DNA of 64,000 nucleotides from Anolis sagrei (lineage: Eukaryota; Chordata; Lepidosauria; Squamata; Anolidae): NCBI RefSeq assembly GCF_037176765.1, contig NC_090023.1, positions 214,022,506-214,086,505 on the forward strand, given 5' to 3'. The notes under the pieces are model-generated. The model was not told the origin of the DNA, made no database searches, and saw only the letters and a program-made list of their open reading frames with translations. The first letter of the stretch is position 1, and the number at the start of each line of letters is the position of its first letter. Below are positions 18,925-31,174 of the stretch, in pieces. Made by a program: the position numbers and the translations under genes.

Positions 18925-19690
18925 GATTCAATAAATGTTATGAGCTTTTACAGTAACGTTCCAGAATCCTCGCGTCATCACAGTCAAACAAGGCTGACAG
19001 CAGTGCTGCTGAGAAATTCTACCTGGGTTGTAATATAAGGAGATATATACACAGATCGGTTATCTCAGAAGGTGGGGGGGGGGGACAGCTCCTTTGAGGC
19101 AAAATGCTGTACAGAGCTGATTCGAATTAATGCAAGTCAAAGCCATTTGATGCATTGCTCTTGATCAAGGATCAAGAGCAAGCTGCAACTTTGGACTTGT
19201 GTGAGCAGTTGGGCTGATTTCGAGGTGAAAACAATCATAACTTTTTACATAGACATCCAGTATTCCCCTGGCTCAGACAACCCATGGAACACAGGATGGC
19301 ACTTAGTGTTGCAATGGCCAGAGGGCACAACATAGGTAGTGTTGGTCACCCAATAGCATTACCTGGAGTGATGCTAACCAGAGCAATTAGGCAATTGTAA
19401 AAGGGAGGGGGGAAGGATAGGGCGATTCTTCCTCTCCTCTATCCCACAGTGGTTGGTCACCTCAACCAATGTCGTTACGCATGATGGTAAGGTACCATGT
19501 CCAAGATATCTCATTATGTACAGACATGCCAAGACAGGTTTTCTAAAATTCTCCCAAAAATTCAAAATCCAAAATACTATGGAATCCTGGGTTTTGAAGT
19601 TTCATGTGTATTCAGCATTCTCTACTCTAAGAGCCTAATCAAATCTCAAAGTTCAGGGTTCTGATGCCAAGCATCCCCCCCCCCCCAGTA
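18925..19690. other. Intergenic, no gene recognised
   Basis: Contains a G-run near 19075 and a C-run near 19676. Nothing else supportable. Confidence 0.45.
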
Positions 19691-20060
19691 TTTATAGTTC
19701 GCCAAGGGCCGAACTATGGATTCTGTTGCTTCCTGACCCAGCGCGCATAACTGGGTTCCTGTTTCCTCCTTGTGAACTCTCTGATTTGTGCACTGGACTA
19801 TGGACTCTGCTACTACCCAACCCAGCGCCCATCACTGGACTTCTGCCTTCTCTTATTGACTTTCTGCCTTATTGTCTTGGACTGTTTCCCTGCCATACTT
19901 TTGGACACAAGCCTCAAGCCAGGCTCGCCTGGAAAGACAAACAGCCTCAGCCTGCCTGCGCCTTCACCAAGAAGACTATGATTCCGACGGAAATGAAATA
20001 CTTTTATTATTGTTATCATTATTGTCTTTAATAAACTTTGCTGGGATGGGGATGGGAATT
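19691..20060 (+). mobile_element. Probable repeat of unknown class next to the solo LTR
   Basis: Two similar phrases (actatggattctgttgcttc and actatggactctgctactac) followed by an end with ctttaataaactttgctggg suggest a degraded element end. The family is not recognised; it may be an LTR-element fossil. Confidence 0.3.
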
Positions 20061-20065
20061 CACTC

Positions 20066-21044
20066 ATGAAATGTATGAAGTATGTGAAGCATATAAGATG
20101 TATATAGTGGAATATCATATAAAATGTACCCTGACTCCCCTCCCCACCTTTCTCCCTCTGAACTTTGCCCCAAAAAAGGAATGTGACCTGAGGTTACTGT
20201 TAAGAGGAAATCCTATTTCCTCAAAGTAAATCAATCCATATTTGCATCTGCATGGGCCCGTGCTTGATCCTATCTCGAGGCTCGTTTTCAGAGCAGACAA
20301 TGGGCTGAGAGATAGGTCAACAGAAACTCCGGTAAAAGACTGATTAACTCAACTTATGGTGTTTGTGAAGCTCCTTTGTCTGCAGGGCCCCCTTGTTTAC
20401 AGAGTTTTGAGATCCAAATGCCATCAACAGCCCCTTTTCATATTTCCTCCAAATCTCATCAACGGACCAGGAAGCTCTTTGTTCCTCTCGCCTGCCACCC
20501 CGCCGATAAGAACAAAGGCTCGGAAATCAGCTGGCGGATGCCTCCCGGGCATTCCGCCTCCTCTGAGCTGTCAAACTGTGTCCCGCCTCCTGGCTGCTGA
20601 TTGGACCATCTTCAGAGGCGCTAGGAAGGCTCCGATTGGCCCCCTGGAGGCGGCAGCGCTTGCTGGTTGGACGAGAGGCGGGACATGCGGCCGAGCCTCC
20701 TCCCAGCTGTTCCAGGGCCAGCCAATCAGGGCGAAGCCGGCTGACGGAAGGCGGGCGGGATTTTTAAACTGATTTTCCTTTGTTCTGACTGTATAAAAAT
20801 GCCTGGAACTTCTGTGTATGTATGCTTGTATGTGAATGATCACTGCAATCGCATCCTTTTCAGCTGAATCGCAGAAATAAACGCTTCGGTCACTGAACCT
20901 CTTCAGCCTCTGGTGAGATTAATTCTTAATATTTTTCGTTCTTTGGATTGGCTTTCGCTGGCTGCTCACCAAGGTTTCAAGACCCCTTTAGCGGTCTTTA
21001 GGGATCTCTCCCGCTGGGAGACCCACCAAAAGAGCTCGATATCA
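20066..21044 (+). mobile_element. Solo retroviral LTR (fossil), ends approximate
   Basis: A G/C-rich U3-like part with several CCAAT or ATTGG boxes (20601, 20636, 20722), TATAAAA at 20792-20798, AATAAA at 20876-20881 and a U5-like stretch fit the order of an endogenous-retrovirus LTR. No internal genes adjoin it. Exact ends and target duplication were not settled. It looks fairly well preserved. Confidence 0.6.
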
Positions 21045-21330
21045 GTTCCATAGGATGTTGCCATCACAGTTAAAAGTGCTCTAGCTGTGTAGTGTAAAAA
21101 GGTCCCTGGTTTACACTTTTAGTTTTTTCAAGCTGATTGTTGGTTAGCTTGGGAAATATGAGTTGGGATGTTTTGGGGGTTGTTGCTGAAAGAAGCTGGC
21201 ATTAGAATTCCCATCTTCCAAAAGAAATTGGGAATCTGGAGGCTTTAACATTCTGGGTACAAAACGGGACCAAAGTCTCACTTTTCCCACTTCTGTATTA
21301 GCAATATTTAGCACTGTGGTTGGCTACTAT

Positions 21331-21478
21331 TTTCCCTTACTTGAAATATAACAAAGCACCACATACTGTTATGAGGAAATAATGTACAGCAGCATTTATT
21401 CTCAATTTCCCTTACTTGAAAAACAACAAAGCGACACATGCTGTTATGAGGAAATAATGTATGGCAGCATCTATTCCT
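21331..21478 (+). repeat. Two-copy tandem duplication, 75-bp period
   Basis: tttcccttacttgaaa and atgaggaaataatgta recur 75 bases apart, with a few differences. Function unknown. Confidence 0.85.
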
Positions 21479-21479
21479 T

Positions 21480-22430
21480 TAGTAAAAGTCTGTAAAATGC
21501 AATGAAGGAATAACCCTCATAGTACCGTATTTTACAAGCGCAAACATCCCATTTTCTTAAGCCAACCCACTTTGGGAGGCTAGAGAAACTATTGTTGTCA
21601 TGCCTAACCCAAGCAACTGAAACCAAATGCCTCCCTGCCTTCTGGTGCCAAGCTATCTTGACGTGGCTATGGAGCGTTTCATTTTTTCCATTAATTTCTT
21701 CTTCACTTTCCTCTTTATAGGCATGATGTCTCTGAAAGCAGCACGGCAAAACTCATAGTTTCTTTTCCTCTCTTTCTGCTTGCCAGTCCATACAATCCCC
21801 ACCCTGACTGTACTTTTTCCCCTCCCCTTTCTCATGAAAAAAGCCTTTTGCATGCAAAAGAAAATAGCTGGAAACCAGTGCTTCTTTTTTCAAAAAATTC
21901 TTCTGACGGTGCAATTTCTACATTTGATTCCCTTCTGCATTCTCATGTGCAGAACAAGCAGATACTTTTGAAATAAATTCAGAAACTACACAGTCAGCTA
22001 AAAGGGCTCGGGAAATTGGATGAAGAACCCACGGAAAGTAAGTGCCTTTTATTTTCTCTCACTCATGTTTCATTTGGCTATGGGGAGAATCAAGATAAAA
22101 CAAAAGCATATGCATTATTTGTGTTACAACAAGAATCCCTCCCAATTACCCCAAAATGGAGAGTTATTTTTAGCTCTACTTTAAGCAGGAAAGAACTTTG
22201 CTAGGCTGCCGGATGTCAAGGCTGAAAACGATCAGATTTGCTGCACATTTTCACCCAAAAGGCAGACAAGTTATCATTCTGACAATTCTATCCGTCAGCA
22301 ACGAACCAAAAACTCGTGAGAGTGATCACATTGTTATAATCAGCAGATCTCTATTTTTATTTTGTTCATCAGCCTCTGTATAATTCCAGCTTTTGAACAA
22401 ATAAAAGGCATCTTTGAAGATCTGTCACTA
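21480..22430. other. Intergenic, no gene recognised
   Basis: Short open frames on both strands, none with family or splice support. May belong to the LTR-like element ending near 22630. Confidence 0.4.
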
Positions 22431-22439
22431 ACTAACTGG

Positions 22440-22630
22440 GTGTTTGGCTGTTTCTACTATTTGGCCCTTGATATAAAAGGGTGGGGCAGGACGACATGTG
22501 AGTCGCCAGGCATATTTTTTTGAGCATTTGCATTCCAGCTGTGCCAGAAGACGAATAAAGTCCTTGACTGTTTACAAAGAACTATCCTGTGTGTTTGTGT
22601 ATTTCTGAAGACTACTCAGCAGAAAGGGGT
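22440..22630 (+). mobile_element. LTR-like promoter and poly(A) segment (fossil)
   Basis: TATAAAA at 22472-22478 is followed by AATAAA at 22554-22559 and a stretch rich in TGTG. This is the spacing of an LTR R region. The left end is not defined. Confidence 0.4.
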
Positions 22631-23005
22631 AAGAAGAGAATGATTTCACATTTCAGCTTCAAATTCTCATCCCCAAATCAACATTTCCCCTGTATATTCC
22701 TGATTCAATATAGTTCCTCTCAAATTTATTTTGGGGATCTCTTGTTGGTCTAAGAGTTGGTACTTGCTGCCAAAAAATTCAGTTCTCCAGAAGATATGAC
22801 TCATGACTTCATCCCACAGGATAAGTAAAATGAAGTAAATTGTTGGTTTTGCCTTAAGCTTTGCCATGCTCCGTTTTGAAATTAAACGGATTTTCCTACC
22901 CCCATCATATCTAATCCTTTTCTTTTCTTTCTTTAAGATTTATCTATTTGGTTTGCCATAACACAGAGGAAATATGTCTCCTCCCACTGTCTCCTCATAT
23001 CCAGA

Positions 23006-23166
23006 CCTGAGTTAAGGCATCAGTCTTAAGAAATCACTTTTTCTGGGATCGTTTCCCTTCATATCCTTCAACTAAACCTGAGTTAAGGTATTTGCCTTAA
23101 GAAACCACTTTTTCTGGGATCATTTGCCCTCAACACACTTTCAATGAAGCTGAGTTAAGGCACTCT
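23006..23166 (+). repeat. Tandem repeat, 71-72-bp unit, two and a half copies
   Basis: cctgagttaaggcatc recurs at 23006, 23077 and 23149, each with ttaagaaa and cactttttctgggatc between. It directly precedes a LINE. Confidence 0.85.
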
Positions 23167-23185
23167 TTTAAAACATTTATTTATT

Positions 23186-23915
23186 TATTTATCATATTTA
23201 TACCCCACCCTTATCACCCCACAGAGGACTTAAAACAGCTTACATATATAGTCAGTAATTTGATGCCATATGGACGCACATAGTAAAATAAACATATACA
23301 TTAAAGCAATCATTAAAGACATATCAAACTTTAAAACCACTTATTTAAAATCACATAATTGAATATCATAATCCGGATCATTTCCGGTTGTCATTGCAAA
23401 ATTCCATATTCTCTTATTGCACTGGTTGATTACTAACCAAATGCTTGGTCCAACATCCATGTCTTTAGCCTTTTCAGCAGGGAGGGGGGCTGATCTAATT
23501 TGACTGGGGAGGGAGTTCCAAAGCCGAAAGGCCACCAATGAGAAGGCCCTGTCTCTCATCCCCACTAACCACACCTGCGAAGGAGATGGGACCAGAAGCA
23601 GGGCTTCCCCAGAAGATCTTAACCTCCTAGCTGGCTCAAAGAGGGAGATACGTTCGGACAGGTAAACTGGGCCAGAATCATTTAGGGCTTTATAGGTTAA
23701 AGCCAGTACTTTGAATTGTACTCAGTAGCAGGCTGCCATCCTGTTGAAGGATGTCCTTTCTTTGTACACTACTCCGGTGAGCAACCTGGCTGCTGTCCAT
23801 TGAACTACCTGAAGCTTCAAAACAGTCTTCAAAGGCAACCCCGCATAGAGCACATTGCAGTAGTCTATTCAAGATGTAACCAGAGCATGGACTACCATGG
23901 GAGCCACACCACCTG
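23186..23915 (-). mobile_element. CR1/L2-like LINE 3' end
   Basis: The minus strand reads GMRDRAFSLVAFRLWNSLPS then QIRSAPLPAEKAK, the C-terminus of the ORF2 protein. The 3' UTR tail (tttatttatttatttatc) is at the left. Confidence 0.85.
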
Positions 23916-24498
23916 AAGGTGCATTAGCCATTGTTTTAAAAAATAATATAAATTACCTCCTTGATTCTAAAGATTCTGGTGGAAGAAAGGATTCTATACT
24001 GCCCATCTCGGCTCCTCCCTTCATGACTACGTCATCATTTTATGTACCAACAGGCAAGGAGAGATTCCCGTCACATGTTACGTAGGGCGTTTTTACATAT
24101 CTCTGTGTGGAGAATCGAAAAAGAAGTCACTTGCCAATCGACTCAGGAATCATAGGAAAACCCCACACTTTAGAAATGGCAAGATACCTCTACCGCACAT
24201 TTGAAGCTTGCATCATGTGAAGGGCACCATAGGTGGCAGTTTCTTAAGTGTGTAGAAATGCTTATTTAATTGTGTGTGATGAAGTCGTCAGTTGTATCTG
24301 TGAGAAAATGAAAAGGAATTTCACCATTTTTCCTTTGCATCTTTATTGCCTGCCACAAATAACTTTACTGTACTGCAAGAACAGAAACTGCAGGTGCAGA
24401 ACTATTTAGCCCACTGCAACTTTTATTCTACAGATTAATAAATCAGTAAGAGTGTTGACTAGGGTTGGAGGTGGCCATTTGTAATCAGTGAAGGAATA

Positions 24499-24702
24499 CA
24501 GTGGGCCCTGGTATCTGTTGGGATTTGGTTCCAAGATCCCACCACATGGATACAAAAATCTGTAGATGCTCAAGTCTCATTATATATAATAGCATATAAA
24601 ATGGAAAAATCAAGTTTGGCCTTTTGAACTTTGAAAAATATTATCAAGCCATGGGTAGTTGAATCCATGGATTCAGAATCAGTTTATATGCAGGGCTAAC
24701 TG
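24499..24702 (+). mobile_element. Tigger-like MITE, complete, TA duplication
   Basis: Starts cagtgggccctggtatctg and ends tatgcagggctaactg, flanked on both sides by TA. Internal gatgctcaagtctcattata is the family marker. 204 bp. Confidence 0.85.
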
Positions 24703-25059
24703 TATCTGATTTTATGGGTGTGGTCTATATTTGTTCTTTTAGTTCAGGGATAGTTCTAGATTAGGGACAGCTATCATGCAAGCTTCTTCCGTCAGTACTT
24801 GATGAATGTTGGACAACTTGGGAAATCATTCTTGTTGTTTCTTAGATAACTTTTTAAAAACAAGATGTAAGGCCTCTCTTAATAGATGTCAATGCTAAAC
24901 ACAATTATATCCACAAACAGGCATTTTCAGGTTACTATGATATGTCCTTTTATTTGCATTGTTTTGATTAATCAATCACAATAAATGGTTGAAAGAATAG
25001 TACTTGTAACAGTATGTTAGATGCAGAGCCTGGAAAGTTACCTTTGCACTGTGTTGAAT

Positions 25060-25640
25060 TTATTATTTATTTTATTTACGTTTTTACTGTATTTATTTAT
25101 TTACTATATTTGTATACTGCTTTTCTCAGCCCGCAGGCAATCAAGGCGGTTTAAAGGGCAAAATTCAATGCCCAATACCATAAATATAATTAAAAACATT
25201 AACATATAATAAAAACCATAACAAAATCAATAAAAACATAAATCATTAGCATATCCTTTTTAAAAAAAAACATTGTCTGGTCCCATCGTCTATTTGTTCC
25301 ATTTTCCTATGTCATTTACTTTGCATTTGCAAACACTTACTCAAAAAGCCATGTCTTGACTTTTCTCCAAAATGTTAAAAGGGAGAGGGCCAATCTGATA
25401 ACCCTAGGGAGGGTGTTCCATAGCCAAGGGGTCACCACTGAGAAGGCCCTGTCTCTCATCCCTGCCAGACGTACTTGTGACAAAGGCGGGATCGACAGCA
25501 GGGCCTCCCCATTCCAGCCCTTCTCAACCCCTGAGGGGGGGACTCAGAGCGACTGGTTCATAAGGGGAGATGCATTTGGAAGGCCTTCCTTTAATTTATA
25601 TTACAGGCCTTCCTTTAATATATTCCTCACCTTGTTTCCC
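25060..25640 (-). mobile_element. CR1/L2-like LINE 3' end
   Basis: Tail of TTTA repeats, then ttctcagcccgcaggcaatc and gagaaggccctgtctctcat, the complement of the RDRAFS block. Confidence 0.8.
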
Positions 25641-26236
25641 AATTAAGATCAGGAACAAGATTATAAATTACAGAAGTTTTATTCCTACAATACTAACGAG
25701 TGACTTCTGGAATAGCTGGGTGTACCACAAAGAACAAATGAAATAACAGCAGTATTTCTCCGCAGTTGTATAACATCCAGATTATCTGCTTTGATTATAT
25801 GGCAGTGTAAACTCAAATCATCCAATTCATCCATGATATTCTGGATTATATGGCAGTGTAGAAGGGCCTCTAGAATCCCCACCCTGCACAGCCAGCAGCC
25901 ATGAACTCCAGGTTTCTGAAGGACGTAACCCTAAATGTTAAGTTTCCCAAGCTCTGCCTAGATTTCAGTTGCAACTGAACTTGACACATGGTAGGGATGC
26001 AGAGGTAACCAGAGCATTTCCAGTGACACAGACAATGTGACGGTACCACACCTTTCTTCCCCTGACAATTTGATTTAATGCTGTGAGTTGTTGTAAGACA
26101 AATTTGTAATTAAGTGACTTGGAATCAATGAATATAATCCTATGAAATGTTTGTAAATGTTGGCTCAACAGCAGTCATTGTTAATTTTAATTTTCTTGCC
26201 TCAAATTAGCAGGTTAGTTAAAAGAATACTTTTTTA
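25641..26236. other. Intergenic; MITE scrap at 25780-25885
   Basis: tatatggcagtgtaaactca and ggcagtgtagaagggcctct belong to the ccttccacac MITE family seen at 40065-40214. No gene. Confidence 0.5.
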
Positions 26237-26482
26237 TCTTGTCAGGAGCAACTTGAAAAACTGCAAGTTGTGTCTGGTGTGAGAAAATCGGCCGTCTGCA
26301 AAGTCATTGTCCAAGGGACACCCAGATGTGTTACCATACTGTGGGAGACTTCTCTCATGTCTCTGCATGGGAAACTGACAGACAGGAGCTCACCCTGTTT
26401 CACGGATTTGAACCGCCGACCTTCAGGTCAGCAGTTCAGCCAGCACAAGGGTTTAACCCATTGCATCATTGTAGCTCCTTAA
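26237..26482 (-). mobile_element. Short tRNA-derived SINE
   Basis: Reverse copy: cttgtcaggagcaacttgaa at the left, ggatttgaaccgccgacctt (B-box) and aagggtttaacccattgc at the right. Confidence 0.8.
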
Positions 26483-26555
26483 AAGAACACTAAAGGGTAT
26501 TGTTGCAAGGGCCAAAGCTCTTTGGATTTTTTTTCAAAATGCAAAATGCTTATAG

Positions 26556-26775
26556 AGACCTCACACTTGAGCACTTTCCCGCTTCAATCTACTTTAAATG
26601 CTGTGACTGCCTCCTGCAGAATTTTGGGGCTTGTAGTTTAGGGAGACCCAGGGCTTCTCTGGATGAGCAGTTTAAAGACCCCTCCCTAAACTACAAGTCC
26701 CAGAATTATGCAGGAGGCAGTCACAGCATTTAAAGCGAATTGGAGTGGGAAAATGCTCAAGTGTGATGAGGTCCT
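26556..26775. mobile_element. Palindromic MITE, about 220 bp
   Basis: Arms share cacacttgagcactttccc, tttaaatgctgtgactgcct and ctacaag in inverted order. No coding sequence. A pair of similar inverted units forms the whole. Confidence 0.8.
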
Positions 26776-27639
26776 TAAATACAAAATATACTAGAGATTA
26801 GAAAAAGCATATCCAAATCTAAAAGAATGGAACGGAGGTTAAAAATAGATTGAGGAGGCTATAAAAAGCAAGCAGGCATCTTTCAAAAATGAAAGTTGCT
26901 GCCCAGTAAGGAAGAAGAAAAAACCGAAACCCTGGTAATACGGCACAACAAAAAAAACAAGAAGTGAGAGTTACTAAAAACACAGGAAATGGAATAATTT
27001 TAAATGCTTTGGAGGAAATCAGCTAGAAAGAAATTGATCTTTCAGATAACAAAGAAGTTGAAATAGTTCTAAAGCAGTGATTCCCGACCTTCTTGATTCA
27101 TGCAGCCCTTTTTTAGAATACATTTCTATAGCAGAGCCCTTTCAGCCTACCATGTGTCTTAGTGGTGTTTAGGAGTAGTGATACAGAGGGAGGAAGAAAG
27201 AATAAGTAATACTATGTAACACAATTTTTGTTCCTGGGTTATAAATGACATTTCCGTTTTGGTTCTATCATTAAAACATCGAAAAAGTTGATTAAACTGC
27301 AAAAACGTTTTTGTGGGAAAAGCATCCTGCAACATATTTTGCTATTTTTTTCAATGAATATCTCATAGAGTCTCAACCAATTCAAAATATTTTGTGGCAG
27401 CCACAAAAACGAAGTTTCTGGAGTATAACAACTACTTTCAAAGTAAGTACTGCACAATTAAACAGTAACACTTTCAAACCAGGAACATTTTTTTTAAAAA
27501 ATTGTTACATAGTGTAATAAGGGAATGTAAAGTATAGAGATAGCTAAACAATTGTGTAATGTCCATGTAATGAAACTGTATTTTTAAAACTTTGAAATTT
27601 ACCATAATATCTCAATATCTCATTTTTTAAAATGTTGTG

Positions 27640-27985
27640 AGTCACTTTGGGCCCCGTTCAGGGAGAAAAGCGGGATACTAGTAAATAAAGGTTTTATTAC
27701 TATTATTATTATTATTATTATTATTACTAATACTACTACTACTCTCAATACACATGATATTGCATGATTTTAATTGGTTGTTTATATTTGATATTTAGTT
27801 AAAATGTTTAGCTAAAATATCAAATATATTTTATATTTGACATTTTAGCTATTGTTTTAAATTTAAATTGTTATTATAATTATCTTTGTTTGAGCATCTA
27901 ATGGTTGCTGATTGTGAAGCCACCCTGAGTCCCCCTCTGGGGTTGAGAAGGATGAGATACAAATGTATGAAATAAATAAATAAAA
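27640..27985 (+). mobile_element. Two LINE 3' tails inside the hAT element
   Basis: gtgagtcactttgggccccg to agtaaataaagg, and accctgagtccccctctggg to gaaataaataaataaaata, are forward CR1/L2-like 3' ends. An ATT repeat lies between them. Confidence 0.7.
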
Positions 27986-28108
27986 TAAATATTGTCAAAA
28001 CCTGACCATATATATAAAAAAATCCACAGTTCAATAAATCAAACCGTTTGCATTAAGAAATCACAATGTTATTGCTATGAAAATTCACTGTGAAGTGACT
28101 CCAAATCA

Positions 28109-28291
28109 GAGCTCCATGCAATCATGCTGGACACATGACCTAGAAGGTGTCTACGGACAAAGCCAGCTCTTCGGCTAAGAAATGGAGATGAGCACCACCA
28201 CCACCACCACCACCACCACCACCACCCCCCCCCCCCCCACCAGAGTCGGACACAACTACACATAATGTCAGGGGAAACCTTTACCTTTTTT
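28109..28291 (+). mobile_element. tRNA-derived SINE tail with expanded CAC and C run
   Basis: catgctggacacatgacc and agctcttcggctaagaaatg lead to a CAC/CCA repeat and poly-C (about 28195-28236), then agagtcggacacaactac. The repeat sits where normal copies read gagcaccaccacc, so it grew from the SINE itself. Confidence 0.8.
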
Positions 28292-28716
28292 AAGTTCCAG
28301 GAAGCTTTCAGGTGATTCCAGGAACTCTCGAAGGGACGAGAATGAGCGACAAACTTCTCAAGTGTACAATTCTAAGAAATCCTTCAAGTATTTAGTTTCA
28401 GGAAGAGCCATTAAAATGTGGCACGTGAGAGATTGTGGCTCATCCTTGTCATCTGTCTGTTTCACACTACAATCATTTTGGAGTCAGTGGCAGCAGAATG
28501 ACCAAGTGTCCTTTACTAAAGGAAGTGCACGATTCAACTTGGCAAATTTCCATTCAGAATGTTAATTTCTAATTGTCTTATTTTGATTCTATTTTTTGTT
28601 TCTTATTCTTTAAATTTGTTCAATTTTTGTGTATTTTATTTTCCTGGTGCAGTTGAGGAGCCCCTGGGAAGTGCACACAGAGCCCGTAGCACAGATTGGG
28701 AACCACTGTCCTAAAG

Positions 28717-29340
28717 GATATCTTTTAAAGACAATATAGTACACATGGAGAAGAGAATATGTCCTCTTACAGTATTTTTACAGTGAAGAGAAGAAAATAG
28801 CTGAAGCCTGTAAGGTTCTGTAATAGAAACAGTCTAGTTAGCTTACTAAATAAGTAATTTGGGAATTAGGTGAAGCAGTGAGGTTTGAAGATGGCCAAGT
28901 TTGAAGATAACATTAAGTCAATTAACTAGATGGGGAAGAACTCCAGAAGGTCCAACCTGACTCAAAAATAAAGGAGCAAGAAAGTGACCGATGTAAATTC
29001 ATTGTTCCATAGAGTTCAGTTCCTTAAACAATTTGAATTACAATTTTAATTTCCTTTAAAATAAAGTTATCTACTGGAGACTTACAGAAACTTTTTTAAT
29101 ATTTGTGCCTATTTACAGGTATGCAAGCTGAGAACAGATGAAGGTTTACAAGTTAAGGAATTTATATCAGTCCAATGGATGGAAAGGTAGACATTTTGTT
29201 TTAGAACTCAAAAATCCCTATTACTTACTTTTGCCAACACAAACGTGACAAGGTTTATATAGGCATAGGTAAACCTGATGCTGGAAGCCCTAAGATCATG
29301 GGAGTGGGGGCGGGGGCAAAATGGGACACTGCTCTCCAGA
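28717..29340. other. Intergenic, no gene recognised
   Basis: A/T-rich, no family signature seen. Confidence 0.45.
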
Positions 29341-29344
29341 TAAT

Positions 29345-29357
29345 AATGCTACCCCCA

Positions 29358-29404
<47 letters not shown>

Positions 29405-29860
29405 ACTTTATTTATATTCCACCCTTCTCCCTAGGGGACTCAGCGAATTACAGCATTTACATACATAGGCAAACATTCAATGCCTTTACAATCACACAAG
29501 ACACACAAACACAAACAAAGGCAGGGCTTCTCCTTTCATTTCCGGCTTCTGGAGGCGGTGCTCATCGCTGGCTCTGGAAGATGCTTTTCTCTATTTTCCA
29601 GCCAAGGAACCTGTGTTGTCACCTCCTGGTCATGTGGCCAGCAAGATTGCTTGGAGTGTCTCTTTATCTTTTCCTGCCAAAACAGTCCCTATTTATCTCC
29701 TCAAACTGCTAGATTGGCAGAAACTAGGGCTGGCAGACGGGAACACACCCCATCCCGTGGATTCGAGCTGATGACCTTTAGGTCAACAGTTCAACCAAGC
29801 TTCCATTCAGCAGTTCAGCAGCACAAGAGTTTAACTCATTGCTCCATCGCAGCCCCTTTT
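29345..29860 (-). mobile_element. Composite SINE: tRNA head with LINE-like tail
   Basis: AAT repeat and ttatttatattccacccttc (LINE-type 3' end) at the left; ggattcgagctgatgacctt (B-box) at the right. Same design as 52340-52830 and 57534-58017. Confidence 0.7.
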
Positions 29861-30565
29861 CATTCAGTCCTTAAATTTCCAGTATTGCAATGACTGAGAT
29901 GCTGAAAAAAATGACACCTGGAATTCTTCTTTGCCATTTTCACACTCTCTTGGTATCTTTGCCAGGCCCTTTTTCTGGCTGCCTAAGTTCTATTTCTAAA
30001 TACTCAGCTGACATTTAGGTTACTGCTGTCCTAGAAATGTGCAGACAATTTAATTCCAAGACCAAAACAACACTATATGGTAGAATAATAAATTTGGAAT
30101 GGTGAAGTGGTGGTAGGGAGACTGAGGAGCATAACTTTTGCTGGTTGCCCTATTATTTCTACCCGTATACATGTATATGTATATGTTTGGGAGAAATCAG
30201 GGTTTAGCCTTAAACCATCTGGCCAGGAAATGTCATCTTTCCTTCTGTCCTGCTGTCTCAGAGAAGTGGAAAGGGAAGGCATTTATAGAGTTAAAATCAA
30301 CTTTAGACTATAATTTTTCAAAACCCTCAACTCAATTTTTATTCTATTTGGATGAGGGTTGCCCATGGTGAGCACTATTAGCTGCCATTAGTTTTGATTG
30401 GAGAGAGGTCTTGGAACCATCCTTTAAAAAAGGCTATACATTTTCATGGTGGGATGCACCAAAGTTCAATTGTAAAGCACATGGTTTTACATGGTCCTAG
30501 TCCTTGGCATCATTTAAGAGAATCGGGTAAAGTGAAAGGCTACTGTACACTTATGAACATCGGAT
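29861..30565. other. Intergenic, no gene recognised
   Basis: Overlapping open frames at 30073-30371 on both strands lack splice or family support. Confidence 0.4.
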
Positions 30566-30569
30566 TCTA

Positions 30570-30805
30570 GAGCTTGTAGAATCATAGAATCACAGAGTTG
30601 AAAGAGACCACAAAGGTTATCAAGTTCAACCCCCTGTCATGCAGGAATATCCAATCAAAAAACTCCCAACAGAGGTCCAGCCAACCTCTACCCCAAACAC
30701 CTAGAGAAGGAGACTCCACCACACTCCAAGGCAGCATATTCTACTGCTGAACAGTTCTTCCTAATGTTTAGGTGTAATATATTTTCCTGCAATTTGTAGT
30801 CAATG
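30570..30805 (-). mobile_element. CR1 LINE 3' end
   Basis: gaatcatagaatcacagagt and ttcaaccccctgtcatgcag, then ctactgctgaacagttcttc, the reverse of the CR1 terminus. Confidence 0.8.
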
Positions 30806-31174
30806 TCTCAAGCTCTGGAAAATGCTATAAGCTTGGCTCAATCTTCCTAGCAGCAAAAATACAGCAACAAAATAAAATCTATTTTCCTTCATACTTAAAA
30901 TCCATTGGCTAAGGTGAAGGTCTCCCTAATGAGTGAATAGTTAGATCTGGTAAAGTCAGCTTTCTATGTTTAGTGAAAGAGATGTCTGTATCTGTTATAT
31001 CTTGCTTATAATTTGGCCATATGATGTGGCTAACCACGGACAGTGAAGAAGAATACAGAAATTGTACTAAATAATGGATCTTTAGTCTTTCTCAGAAAAA
31101 TGTTTCTTATGACCTTGTATATTAGTTTTCTTGTAAACATTATTTACATTAAAAGCCAGGATAGGATTGGTCTC

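Larger units (their letters stand above)
27075..28708 (+). mobile_element. hAT-type element with later insertions
   Basis: Ends cagtgattcccgacc and gattgggaaccactg are inverted. The flanks ttctaaag and tcctaaag differ by one base. The 1634 bp include two LINE tails and a SINE piece. No transposase frame recognised. Confidence 0.75.

Noticed and set aside
20356-20843. Open frames of 138 and 90 codons on both strands
   Set aside because: They lie in the G/C-rich part of the solo LTR and result from base composition.
28195-28236. CRISPR-like or satellite array
   Set aside because: It is a simple CAC/C microsatellite inside a SINE with no spacers.
29480-29893. 137-codon plus-strand frame
   Set aside because: It runs antisense through a composite SINE.
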